Below are positions 27,230 to 35,232 of a stretch of DNA of 64,000 nt, piece by piece; the stretch's first letter is position 1, and the number at the start of each line of letters is the position of its first letter. A program made the translations under genes and the position numbers. This DNA comes from DATKEJ01 sp963768715. Lineage in GTDB: Bacteria; Bacteroidota; Rhodothermia; Rhodothermales; DATKEJ01. The notes below the pieces were generated by a model, which worked only from the letters and a program-made list of their open reading frames with translations, was not told the origin of the DNA and ran no database searches. Where the stretch lies: positions 62,001 to 126,000 of the forward strand of contig CAVYJC010000009.1 of assembly GCA_963768715.1 (NCBI GenBank). The letters run 5' to 3'.

Positions 27230-27619
27230 ATGAGATCGCTTCACCATAGTCGGATACTGATAACCGGCGCTTCATCCGGCATTGGCCGGGCGCTTGCCGT
27301 TCGACTGGCGGAAGAGGGGGCGCGCCTGTTCCTTACCGCCAGGCGTCCCGACGCACTGGACGACACGGCGCATGCGTGCCGCAAGGCGGCCTCGACATCC
27401 TGGTCTGCAACGCCGGCGTCAGCATGTGGTCGCGAGTCGAAGAAGTAGCAGACGCGGACTAGGGGCATACGGCACGAGCGACGCGACGTCGTCATGACCC
27501 TTCAGGCGAAAATCGGTCTCTGGCTCAAGATTGTCGCGCCCCGACTCGTTGATGCGATGGCGAAACGATCTGTGATGGACGCGCCGAAGGAGCTATCGGG
27601 GGACACCCCAGACCATTAA
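27230..27619 (+). pseudogene. Decayed short-chain dehydrogenase/reductase with internal deletions
   Basis: The N-terminus is a good SDR Rossmann start (RILITGASSGIGRALAVRLA). The frame then jumps, after losing about 40-45 codons, to GGLDILVCNAGVSMWSRVEE, which carries the NAG motif, and stops. From ATG 27494 a third piece, MTLQAKIGLWLKIVAPRLVD, matches the end of SDR proteins. The segment with the catalytic Tyr-x-x-x-Lys (about 150 residues) is gone. The remnants keep the right order and strand, so this is one gene reduced by at least two deletions. Its end overlaps the convergent DUF2231 gene by 27 bases. Confidence 0.8.
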
Positions 27620-28057
27620 GCCTCCAAGGTGGCTGGTAAAGGCGACCAGAATCGCCGCCGTTATAGCGAGCGCGCCAATGGCGAAACGGACGGCCTTGGC
27701 AGGGGGAGGATCGTCGGTTGAGCCGGAAAGCAGCCGCGGTTGAGTCAACACCAACGCAAGAAGCGTAATGAGGGTGGCTGCAAGCGTGAAGATTGCCATG
27801 CGCTCGTGTAAACCAACGATCTCGTCCACGATCGGGACATTCTCGGCGGCCTCTTCGGCAGCCTCACCCGTGAAGTAGGCAGCCGTTGCCGCCAAGGCGC
27901 CAACCAGGAATGCGAGTGTCGCGCACCGGTACCAGAATGCCGACGGCTTCGAGACCCAAATGAGAACCGCTACGGTACCGACCAGGACCATAGCAATCGG
28001 AAAATGCACCACCAGTGGGTGCAGCAGCGGAATTTCGTACGTCCTCAGTGGTTCCAT
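27593..28057 (-). CDS. DUF2231-like membrane protein
   Basis: A 154-residue protein with four hydrophobic segments (LHPLVVHFPIAMVLVGTVAV; CATLAFLVGALAATAAYFTG; AIFTLAATLITLLALVLTQP; FAIGALAITAAILVAFTSHL). HPLVVHFPIA and the HERMA and HLGG histidines fit the DUF2231 family of small membrane proteins, sometimes linked to heme or cytochrome functions. That functional link is inference. It is divergent from sppA. Confidence 0.8.
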   Translation of the reverse strand: MEPLRTYEIPLLHPLVVHFPIAMVLVGTVAVLIWVSKPSAFWYRCATLAFLVGALAATAAYFTGEAAEEAAENVPIVDEIVGLHERMAIFTLAATLITLLALVLTQPRLLSGSTDDPPPAKAVRFAIGALAITAAILVAFTSHLGGLMVWGVPR

Positions 28058-28163
28058 GAGGGTCCTGCAGATTTCGAGGGAAGATAAAACCTGACCAGAC
28101 TCCGCGTCGTATCAATGCGATTCACGGGTACAAACCATACCGGTCGCCTCCAACATAGATTCC

Positions 28164-29966
28164 ATGCGCTTCATTTCCACAGTCATTGCGAGCATCATCG
28201 GGGGGCTCATTGCGATTACCCTGTTCGTCATGTTCGCGCTGACCATCCTCGCGGGGCTCGCCGCTACCGATACCGGTGCGCCCGTAATCAAGAACGGTTC
28301 GGTGCTTACCGTGCGGATAAGGGGTCAAATCCCGGAACTGTCGGAGACCGCTCCAATCCAGTTCATCGTCCGTGACAGATCCTCGGTCACGCTGAGGCAG
28401 GTAACTCGGGCCATCCGCTACGCCGCTGACGATGATCGGATCGAGGGTCTGTGGATCATCCCGGAGCACCTTTCGGGATCGTGGGCGGCACTTGAGGAAA
28501 TCCGAGCCTCCGTCGTGGCCTTCCGTGCGAGTGGGAAACCGACGATAGCATCGTCGACGGCGGACGGATTCTCAGAAAAGGATTACTTCGTGGCCAGTGC
28601 CGCAGAGAACGTCTTTTCCCCGTCACAGGCTGCCTTCGAATTCAACGGTTTCGTAATCGTCGCCCAGTTCATGAAGCACCTCCTCGACAAAATCGGCGTC
28701 GAGGTCGAATCTGTCAGAGCGGGACGATTCAAGAGTGCTGTCGAGCCGTTCACGAGGGATAACGCCTCCGATGAGAACAGGGAGGAATTGCAGGCGCTGG
28801 TCGATTCGCAGGCCGAAACGTTCCTCTCCGCAATCGCCGATAGCCGCGGCCTGCCTTTTGAGACGCTCGACGGCATGGTGCAGTCGGCTTCGATCATCGA
28901 CGCGGAGGGAGCTTTCGACGCCCGCCTCCTGGACCGTCTTCTGACCGAAGACGAGGTTCGCGATCTCGTCCTCGACTCCCTCGTAGTAACCGAGAACGAA
29001 CCGGAGCTGGTTAATCTCACCGACTATGCGGCGACGGTCCCTGCCGTCGTCTCGGGCGCTTCGCCAAAGGGAACGATCGCCGTTCTCTACGCAGTCGGGA
29101 CAATTGTCGAAGGTTCTGGAGGATACGATCCGGAACCGTTTTTTGGCGGCAAGCAGGTCGGCTCGACCGATCTGGTCAACGCACTTCGCGACCTCCGGGA
29201 GGATGATCGTGTGAAAGCGGTAGTCCTGCGTGTGGATTCTCCAGGAGGTTCCGGCCTGGCCAGCGACGTCGTCTGGCAGGCCGTCCGGCAAACGGCCGAC
29301 GTGAAACCTGTCGTCGCCTCCATGGGTGGTCTGGCCGCTTCGGGAGGCTACTATATCGCAGTAGGAGCCGATTCAATCGTTGCCGACGCCTCCACCATTA
29401 CGGGATCAATCGGAGTCTTCAGCCTGCTGATCAACTCATCCGGCCTCCTCGAAGACAAGCTTGGGATTACGTCGGAAGCCATGAAGACGGCGCCGACGGC
29501 TGACATGTACTCAGGGCTGCGAAAGTTGACAAGCTTCGAACGGCAGATTCTCGAACGGGGCGTCGACAGGACGTACGACCGGTTCACACAGGTCGTTGCC
29601 GAAAGTAGAGGTCTCCAGATCAACGACGTACTGTCTTTGGCGCAGGGACGTGTGTGGACGGGAAGCCAGGCCGCTTTGAACGGATTGGTCGACGAAGTCG
29701 GTACGCTCGACAGTGCCATCGAGATGGCGGCGTCGATCGCCGATCTGGACTCAACCGGATACCGAATAGCGGTGTATCCGAAAGAAAAGTCGCTGTTCGA
29801 ACGTCTCTGGCAAATGGCTTCATCCGCCGAGGCTCAGATATCTACCAATCTCTTCGAAAACAGCCTCTCGGGCGCGGCCGTGAGACAGATTCGACTGCTT
29901 CACGAGATCGAGCACTTGCACGGCACCGTGCAGGCGAGAATGCCCGTCTATTTCTCTATAGACTGA
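28164..29966 (+). CDS. sppA: Signal peptide peptidase SppA, long (67K) form
   Basis: Membrane-bound serine protease that degrades cleaved signal peptides. The 600-residue protein has an N-terminal membrane anchor (FISTVIASIIGGLIAITLFV) and two tandem ClpP-like domains. The catalytic dyad is split as in E. coli: Lys190 in RAGRFKSAVEPF in the first half and Ser393 in MGGLAASGGYYIA in the second. VDSPGGSGLASD and the TGSIGVF segment confirm the family. Length matches the long form. It ends 115 bases before gapA, in a region with leader-like hairpins. Confidence 0.95.
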   Translation: MRFISTVIASIIGGLIAITLFVMFALTILAGLAATDTGAPVIKNGSVLTVRIRGQIPELSETAPIQFIVRDRSSVTLRQVTRAIRYAADDDRIEGLWIIPEHLSGSWAALEEIRASVVAFRASGKPTIASSTADGFSEKDYFVASAAENVFSPSQAAFEFNGFVIVAQFMKHLLDKIGVEVESVRAGRFKSAVEPFTRDNASDENREELQALVDSQAETFLSAIADSRGLPFETLDGMVQSASIIDAEGAFDARLLDRLLTEDEVRDLVLDSLVVTENEPELVNLTDYAATVPAVVSGASPKGTIAVLYAVGTIVEGSGGYDPEPFFGGKQVGSTDLVNALRDLREDDRVKAVVLRVDSPGGSGLASDVVWQAVRQTADVKPVVASMGGLAASGGYYIAVGADSIVADASTITGSIGVFSLLINSSGLLEDKLGITSEAMKTAPTADMYSGLRKLTSFERQILERGVDRTYDRFTQVVAESRGLQINDVLSLAQGRVWTGSQAALNGLVDEVGTLDSAIEMAASIADLDSTGYRIAVYPKEKSLFERLWQMASSAEAQISTNLFENSLSGAAVRQIRLLHEIEHLHGTVQARMPVYFSID

Positions 29967-29969
29967 AAG

Positions 29970-30057
29970 GCTCCGTGCTTGGTTATCACTTAGAATTCAC
30001 CGCTTCGCGGGCACAAAATGATCACTAAATCGTGAGCGTTTTGTGTGCACACGGAGC
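29970..30057 (+). promoter_or_regulatory. Possible structured 5' leader of gapA
   Basis: In the 115 bases before gapA several complementary pairs nest. GCTCCGTG (29970-29977) pairs with CACGGAGC (30050-30057). Inside, CACAAAA (30012-30018) pairs with TTTTGTG (30039-30045), and TCAC (30022-30025) pairs with GTGA (30032-30035). This could be a folded leader RNA or partly a terminator for sppA. It matches no riboswitch I know. Confidence 0.4.
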
Positions 30058-30081
30058 AGTTAAATTTCCAACGGAAACAAC

Positions 30082-31101
30082 ATGGCCATTAAAGTAGGAA
30101 TCAACGGATTCGGCCGAATCGGCCGGCTTGCCTTCAGGTCCATTCTGGAGCGCGAAAAAGGACTCTATGACGTGGTAGCCGTCAATGATCTCACGAGCGC
30201 TGAGACGCTGGCCTACCTTTTCAAATATGACTCCGTCCACGGCGTCTTCCCGGGTGAAGTCTCCGTCGATGGACAAGACCTTATCATCAACGGCGATCGT
30301 CTACGCGTGCTCTCTGAACGCGACCCGGCCAAACTGCCATGGGGCGATTTGGACACCGACATAGTGATCGAGTCAACCGGCATTTTCAGAAGCCGCGAGC
30401 AGGCGGCGCTTCACCTCTCCGCCGGAGCTCGTAAAGTCATCATCTCGGCTCCGGCTAAAGGAGCGGTCGATGCGACCATCGTGATTGGTGTTAACGATGA
30501 CGTTCTCACCGGGAGTGAGGAAGTCGTTTCGAACGCGAGCTGTACGACGAACTGCCTGGCGCCCATGGTCAAGGTGCTCAATGACAGCTTCGGCGTGGAA
30601 CGCGGCTTCATGACCACTGTGCACGCCTATACGGCCGACCAGAATCTGCAGGACGCCCCGCATAAAGACCTCCGTCGCGCACGCGCCGCGGCGGTCAGCA
30701 TCGTCCCGACGACAACAGGCGCCGCGAAAGCGGTTGGACTCGTCCTCCCGCAGCTTGCCGGCAAACTGGACGGCTTCGCGCTCCGCGTTCCGACGCCCGA
30801 TGGCTCTCTCACGGACTTGACCGCCATCCTGTCCCGTGACGTGACGGCCGATGAGATCAATGCCGCCGTAAAGGCCGCAGCCGACGGACCGCTCAAGGGA
30901 ATCCTCGAATACACGGAAGATCCCATCGTGTCGATCGATATCGTGCACAATCCGCATTCGTGCATTTTCGATTCGCTGTCGACGATGGCCACCGGCAATC
31001 TCGTCAAAGTGGTGGGCTGGTACGACAACGAGTGGGGATACTCGAATCGTACCGTCGATCTGATCGAGAAACTGGTGGCAGTCGCCGAGCCGGTGATATA
31101 A
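30082..31101 (+). CDS. gapA: Glyceraldehyde-3-phosphate dehydrogenase, type I
   Basis: Glycolytic enzyme, 339 residues. NAD-binding start GINGFGRIGRLAFRSI; catalytic Cys154 in SNASCTTNCLAPM; the His-containing TTVHAYTADQNLQDAPHKD segment; WYDNEWGYSNR at the C-terminus. It is followed by pgk after 82 bases that contain a large palindrome. The pairing with pgk makes a glycolytic operon. Confidence 0.98.
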   Translation: MAIKVGINGFGRIGRLAFRSILEREKGLYDVVAVNDLTSAETLAYLFKYDSVHGVFPGEVSVDGQDLIINGDRLRVLSERDPAKLPWGDLDTDIVIESTGIFRSREQAALHLSAGARKVIISAPAKGAVDATIVIGVNDDVLTGSEEVVSNASCTTNCLAPMVKVLNDSFGVERGFMTTVHAYTADQNLQDAPHKDLRRARAAAVSIVPTTTGAAKAVGLVLPQLAGKLDGFALRVPTPDGSLTDLTAILSRDVTADEINAAVKAAADGPLKGILEYTEDPIVSIDIVHNPHSCIFDSLSTMATGNLVKVVGWYDNEWGYSNRTVDLIEKLVAVAEPVI

Positions 31102-31130
31102 CCGAGCGTCTTCAGCTGACGTCTTGAAGA

Positions 31131-31163
31131 AAACCTGACAGGTTTTCAAAACCTGTCAGGTTT
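31131..31163. repeat. 33-base perfect palindrome between gapA and pgk (AAACCTGNCAGGTTT pair)
   Basis: Two copies of the 15-base palindrome AAACCTG-N-CAGGTTT (31131-31145 with A, 31149-31163 with T) are arranged head to head around base 31147. The whole stretch is its own reverse complement except for the centre base. It lies 29 bases after gapA and 20 before pgk. As RNA it gives a long A/T-ended hairpin, so it may attenuate read-through. The AAACCTGTCAGGTTT sequence resembles a dispersed intergenic element in Bacteroidota genomes (recollection, not checked). Confidence 0.85.
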
Positions 31164-31183
31164 CTCATTCTCCGAAAATCTCC

Positions 31184-32374
31184 ATGCCTATTCAAAGCAT
31201 CGACAACGTCGACATTCGAGGGAAAACCGTTCTGGTGCGTGTCGACTTCAACGTTCCTCTCAAAGGCACGCCCCCGGATGATCTGGAGGTTGCTGATGAC
31301 ACCCGAATTCGGGCCGCTCTCCCGACCATTCGCCGGATCATCGGCGCCGGATCCAAGGCCGTTCTGATGTCCCATCTCGGACGACCAAAAGATGCGCCCG
31401 ACCCGGCATATAGCCTCGAGCCCGTGGCTCGACATCTCGCAACGCTCGTGGACGCTCCGGTTCAGTTCGTCCCGGTTACTGTGGGACCGGTCGCGGAAGA
31501 GGCCATCGAGCAGATGGAGGACGGCGGCATCATCGTATTGGAAAACACGCGATTCCTTCCCGGCGAGAAAAAGAATGATGAAGACCTCTCACGGCAGTTG
31601 GCTTCGCTCGGAGATCTTTACGTGAACGATGCCTTCGGTTCAGCCCACCGGGCACATGCATCGACTGTCGGCATCACTGAGTTCATGGAGCACAAGGCCA
31701 TGGGCTACCTGCTCGCAACGGAGGTGGCATACCTTTCTCAGCTCGACGACGCGGCAAAGAGGCCTTTCGTTGCAGTACTCGGCGGGGCCAAAGTCTCAGA
31801 TAAGATCGGCGTCCTCAAGGCGCTCCTTCTGAAAGTCGACAGGCTTCTGATCGGCGGCGCAATGAGCTACACGCTGCTCAAGGCCCAGGGTCACGAGATC
31901 GGAAAATCGCTCGTTGAGGACGATAAGCTGGAAATGGCCGCCGCCCTGCTCAAGCAGGCTGGAGACCGGATTGTGCTCCCGTCGGATCATATGGCCGCAG
32001 TGGCCCTCGATAATGATGCCGAACATGCAACATGCGGCCTCGACATTCCTTCCGATCGTATGGGCGTCGACATCGGGCCGGCAACGATCGCCCGCTTCAC
32101 GACTATTCTCTCGGAAGCACAAACAATCGTGTGGAATGGCCCGATGGGCGTCTTCGAAAAGCCGAATTTCGCGACCGGAACCAATGCAATTGCCGAGGCA
32201 ATGGCGAAAGCCACGCGCCGCGGTGCATTGACGGTAGTCGGCGGTGGAGACTCTGTCGCCGCTATCACACAGGCCGGACTGGCAGCATCGGTCAGCCATG
32301 TCTCGACAGGGGGCGGCGCTATGCTCGACTTCCTCGAAGGGAAGGATCTGCCCGGCATCGTGGCCCTGCAATGA
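31184..32374 (+). CDS. pgk: Phosphoglycerate kinase
   Basis: Glycolytic ATP-generating kinase, 396 residues. Substrate side: VLVRVDFNVPL, the RPKDAPDPAYSLEPVA loop with upstream MSHLG, and VNDAFGSAHRAHAST. Nucleotide side: AVLGGAKVSDKIGVLKALL, the NGPMGVFE loop and the VVGGGDSVAAI motif. Its stop overlaps the next start as ATGA, so the following amidinotransferase is translationally coupled. Confidence 0.98.
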   Translation: MPIQSIDNVDIRGKTVLVRVDFNVPLKGTPPDDLEVADDTRIRAALPTIRRIIGAGSKAVLMSHLGRPKDAPDPAYSLEPVARHLATLVDAPVQFVPVTVGPVAEEAIEQMEDGGIIVLENTRFLPGEKKNDEDLSRQLASLGDLYVNDAFGSAHRAHASTVGITEFMEHKAMGYLLATEVAYLSQLDDAAKRPFVAVLGGAKVSDKIGVLKALLLKVDRLLIGGAMSYTLLKAQGHEIGKSLVEDDKLEMAAALLKQAGDRIVLPSDHMAAVALDNDAEHATCGLDIPSDRMGVDIGPATIARFTTILSEAQTIVWNGPMGVFEKPNFATGTNAIAEAMAKATRRGALTVVGGGDSVAAITQAGLAASVSHVSTGGGAMLDFLEGKDLPGIVALQ

Positions 32375-33288
32375 CAGCGTCGGCAGCCCGCGTCTATCGC
32401 CAGACCTCCGAGGTGGATTTCACCATCGGAGAGTTGCCGCGATTTCCACTGCCGAATGCCGTACTGCTCGTCGAACCGACGTTTTACGAGGTTGCGTACG
32501 CCATCAATCCACACATGGAGGGCCGTATCGGTTCCGTCGACTCGGCGGCTGCGCAGTCACAATGGTCCGCCCTCGTCGAGATCTACCGGTCTCTGGGACT
32601 GGAGGTCTATCTCGTCGAAGGTCGGCCGGGATTCCCCGACATGGTGTTTTGCGCCAATCAGACCCTGCCGTCTTTGGATCTCGCGTCGAATCGCAGCATC
32701 ATTGCAAGCAGGATGGCGACTAGCGAGCGGACGGGCGAAGTCGCCTACTTCGAGCGATTCTTTGCCAATCATGGATACCGAATCCATCCCGCCCCGGAAG
32801 GGTCTTTCGAAGGCATGGGCGATGCCTGCTGGCACTACGATCGGAGGCTCCTCTGGGTTGGAACAGGCCCACGCTCATCTTTGGAGGCGGCAGAGGAAGT
32901 GTGTCGAGTACTCGACGTGCGGGCTGTAGGACTGAATCTCGTCGATCCGTTTTTTTATCACTTGGATACGTGCCTGAGCATTCTCGATGCGGACACTGCT
33001 CTGTGGGTCCCGTCGGCTTTCGACGCCGAAGGTCGCACCATCCTGGAGCGACTGATTCCGCGTCTCATCACCGTACCGTACGACGAGGCCGTTTCCTCTC
33101 TGGCCTGTAACGCCCACTGCCCCGATGGACACCACGTAGTAATTCAGTCCGGCTGTCGTAACACGGTCGGACTCATCCGCAGCCATGGTTTCGAGGTCAT
33201 CGAGTGCGAGACACGGGAGTTTCTGAAGGCCGGAGGGTCGGTCTTCTGCATGAAGCAGATGTTCTGGACGACTCCCGATCAGAACTGA
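32371..33288 (+). CDS. Amidinotransferase / dimethylarginine dimethylaminohydrolase-like protein
   Basis: A 305-residue member of the guanidino-group modifying fold. Visible elements: PDMVFCANQT near the substrate loop, FEGMGDACWHY, the catalytic histidine in FFYHLDTCLSIL, and the catalytic Cys293 in GGSVFCMKQ. The arrangement fits DDAH/arginine deiminase-type hydrolases more than the amidino-transfer enzymes, but the substrate cannot be read from sequence. It starts inside the pgk stop (ATGA) and overlaps the next gene. Confidence 0.8.
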   Translation: MTASAARVYRQTSEVDFTIGELPRFPLPNAVLLVEPTFYEVAYAINPHMEGRIGSVDSAAAQSQWSALVEIYRSLGLEVYLVEGRPGFPDMVFCANQTLPSLDLASNRSIIASRMATSERTGEVAYFERFFANHGYRIHPAPEGSFEGMGDACWHYDRRLLWVGTGPRSSLEAAEEVCRVLDVRAVGLNLVDPFFYHLDTCLSILDADTALWVPSAFDAEGRTILERLIPRLITVPYDEAVSSLACNAHCPDGHHVVIQSGCRNTVGLIRSHGFEVIECETREFLKAGGSVFCMKQMFWTTPDQN

Positions 33289-33986
33289 TTTCCGTCGTTA
33301 TTCCAACGCTGAACGAGTCGGCCTACATCGGCCGTTGTCTGTCCAGTATCGAGTCACAGCGCGGCCCTCGGGAAATCGTCGTCTGTGACGGAGGTTCGAC
33401 CGACGAAACCATCGACATAGCGCAATGCCGGGCCAGAATCGTCAGCACATCGTCCGGTCGAGCCCATCAGATGAACACGGGAGCTCACAACGCCACGGGC
33501 GAAATCCTGGTGTTCCTTCACGCCGATACTGCACTCCCTGACGGCGGCTTCGAGTCGATCCGAGAAGCGTTGAAGAGTCCACGGGTCGCCGGCGGATGCT
33601 TTCGTCTCTGCTTCGACGAAGAAAACGTTCTGCTCACGTTCTACTCCTGGGGTACCAGTGTCATCAAGTGGTCTCGCCTGGTATTTGGAGACCGCACAAT
33701 ATTCGTCCGACGGAGCGTATTCGAGCAAGTTGGCGGATTTCCTGACCAGCCGTTGTTCGAAGACATGGAGTTCTTTCGTGCAGTCAGGAAGACTGGCCGC
33801 GTAGCCTATCTCAGTCCCGGCGTCGTCACATCCTCGCGACGTTTCTCGCAGCATGGATATTTCCGCCAGCAGTTGAGGAATCTGGGCCTGTGGCTTTTAT
33901 ACCTTTTGGGCATTCCGGCCGGCAGGCTCCAACGTTTCTATCCCAAGGCAAATGCCCTGCAAACGAGGAAACAGACGCCCACGTGA
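33204..33986 (+). CDS. TIGR04283 family glycosyltransferase (rSAM/selenodomain-associated transferase 2 type)
   Basis: GT2-fold transferase: VVIPTLNESAYIGRCLSSI, VVCDGGSTDETIDIA (D-x-D region), then SSGRAHQMNTGAHNATGEI and LVFLHADTALP, the string that marks TIGR04283. A C-terminal hydrophobic stretch (LWLLYLLGIPAGRLQ) may anchor it to the membrane. The start is unclear: the frame opens at GTG 33204, 85 bases inside the upstream gene, while similarity begins only near 33280 and no ATG is available. The usual partners (radical-SAM selenodomain protein, transferase 1) are not nearby. Confidence 0.78.
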   Translation: MRDTGVSEGRRVGLLHEADVLDDSRSELISVVIPTLNESAYIGRCLSSIESQRGPREIVVCDGGSTDETIDIAQCRARIVSTSSGRAHQMNTGAHNATGEILVFLHADTALPDGGFESIREALKSPRVAGGCFRLCFDEENVLLTFYSWGTSVIKWSRLVFGDRTIFVRRSVFEQVGGFPDQPLFEDMEFFRAVRKTGRVAYLSPGVVTSSRRFSQHGYFRQQLRNLGLWLLYLLGIPAGRLQRFYPKANALQTRKQTPT

Positions 33987-34017
33987 CCCGTCCAATCAAG
34001 AACGTAACGCTCGTTCG

Positions 34018-35029
34018 ATGGCTAACATCATCCTTCCGCCGGATTGGCAACTGAAGCCCCGAGACACAACGGATCTCTCCGTCTACTCGGAACGTCGCAA
34101 TTTCATCAAGAAACTCGGGTTGGGCACGATCGGCCTTGCGCTCGGACCTAGCGTCCTGAACGCATGCACGACAGGCGGCGCCAAGCCGACGCTCGCTAAG
34201 GGACCGCTCGACACGATCCCTGCGAACGCTCCTCGTGACGGACTCCCCGCCGCTCGCAACGCCGAGTTTGGGGTGCCCGAGCGACCGATGACAGATCGGG
34301 TCGCCGCCGCCAGTTATAACAATTTCTACGAGTTCGACGGCTCGTCGAAGGTAGTCTGGCAACTGACGGACAAGTACGATCCTTTCCCCTGGACGATAGA
34401 AGTCGACGGGATGGTCGAGAAGCCGTTTCGAATCGACGTGACAGAGCTTATTCGCGTGCTCGGACTTGAGGAGCGCGATTTATCGCTTCAGGTGCGTAGA
34501 AGCGTGGTCGATGACTCTGCCTTGGACCGGATTCGCGCTGAAGAAGCTCATTGAGCACTGTAAACCCCTGTCGAAGGCAACGTACGTGGCATTCGAGTGC
34601 GTCAATCGACCCGACCAGATGCCGGGCATCAAGGCGCAACCGTGGTATACCTGGCCGTACTACGAAGGTCTGCGCATGGACGAGGCGACGAATGATATCG
34701 CCTTCGTTGCGACGGGGATTTACGGAGAACCCCTTCCGAAACAGCATGGCTCGCCGCTGAGACTCGTGCTGCCATGGAAATACGGTTACAAAGGGCCGAA
34801 GGCTATCCGGAAGATCACTTTCGTCGACAAGCAGCCGAAGACATTCTGGAATGACCTCCAGCCGAAGGAGTACTCGTTCCTTTCGAATGTCAATCCGCGC
34901 GTTCCGCATCCGCGCTGGAGCCAGGCAACCGAACGGTTCATCCAGTCAGAGAAAGACGTGAAGCGTATCCCCACGCAGTATCTGAATGGGTATGCTTCGT
35001 GGGTGGGGCATCTGTATCAGGAGTCCTAG
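34018..35029 (+). CDS. msrP: Protein-methionine-sulfoxide reductase catalytic subunit MsrP (YedY), one-base frameshift
   Basis: Molybdenum-cofactor periplasmic enzyme that repairs oxidised methionines. The first frame (ATG 34018) gives a Tat-type signal with twin arginine (SERRNFIKKLGLGTIGLALG), then EFDGSSKVVWQLTDKYDPFP and WTIEVDGMVEKPF, and derails at about 34473-34478. Dropping one base there yields EERIYRFRCVEAWSM, with the molybdenum-ligand cysteine, continuing to TLPWTGFALKKLIEH in the second frame, which ends at 35029. The restored protein has about 336 residues. No msrQ gene is adjacent. A moaB/mogA gene for molybdopterin synthesis lies 2.5 kb downstream. Confidence 0.88.
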
Positions 35030-35108
35030 GTCCGTGGTCCGTGGTCCGTCGTCCGTGGTCCGTGGTCCGTGGTCAGGGTCGTTCGAAGTTCGGGGTTCGT
35101 GGTTCGGA
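35029..35108. repeat. Heptamer tandem arrays GGTCCGT (six copies) and GTTCGNN (four copies)
   Basis: Six GGTCCGT units at 35029-35070, one with a single change (CGTCCGT). The first base of the array is the last base of the msrP stop codon TAG. After a degenerate unit (GGTCAGG) and three bases, a second family follows at 35081-35108: GTTCGAA, GTTCGGG, GTTCGTG, GTTCGGA. Both have a strict 7-base period. Confidence 0.9.
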
Positions 35109-35141
35109 GTCGAGACGCACGTCGCGCTGCCGGCTTTGAGT

Positions 35142-35232
35142 GCTCAATCCGCTCAATCGCGCTCAATCCGCTCTACGCTCAATCCGCTCTGCGCTCAGCC
35201 CGCTCAAACCGCTCAAACCGCTCAACCCGCTC
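35142..35232. repeat. Mixed 9/7-base tandem array, core GCTCAATCC
   Basis: Units of nine bases (GCTCAATCC, GCTCAAACC, GCTCAGCCC, GCTCAACCC) alternate with seven-base forms (GCTCTAC, GCTCTGC) and one ten-base form. The array runs into the last codons of the minus-strand membrane protein gene, whose stop is at 35222-35224. With the GGTCCGT array it fills the whole msrP/membrane-protein gap. Confidence 0.85.

Noticed and set aside
35142..35232. CRISPR array
   Set aside because: Units are 7-10 bases and directly adjacent with no spacers; no cas genes are present anywhere in the window.
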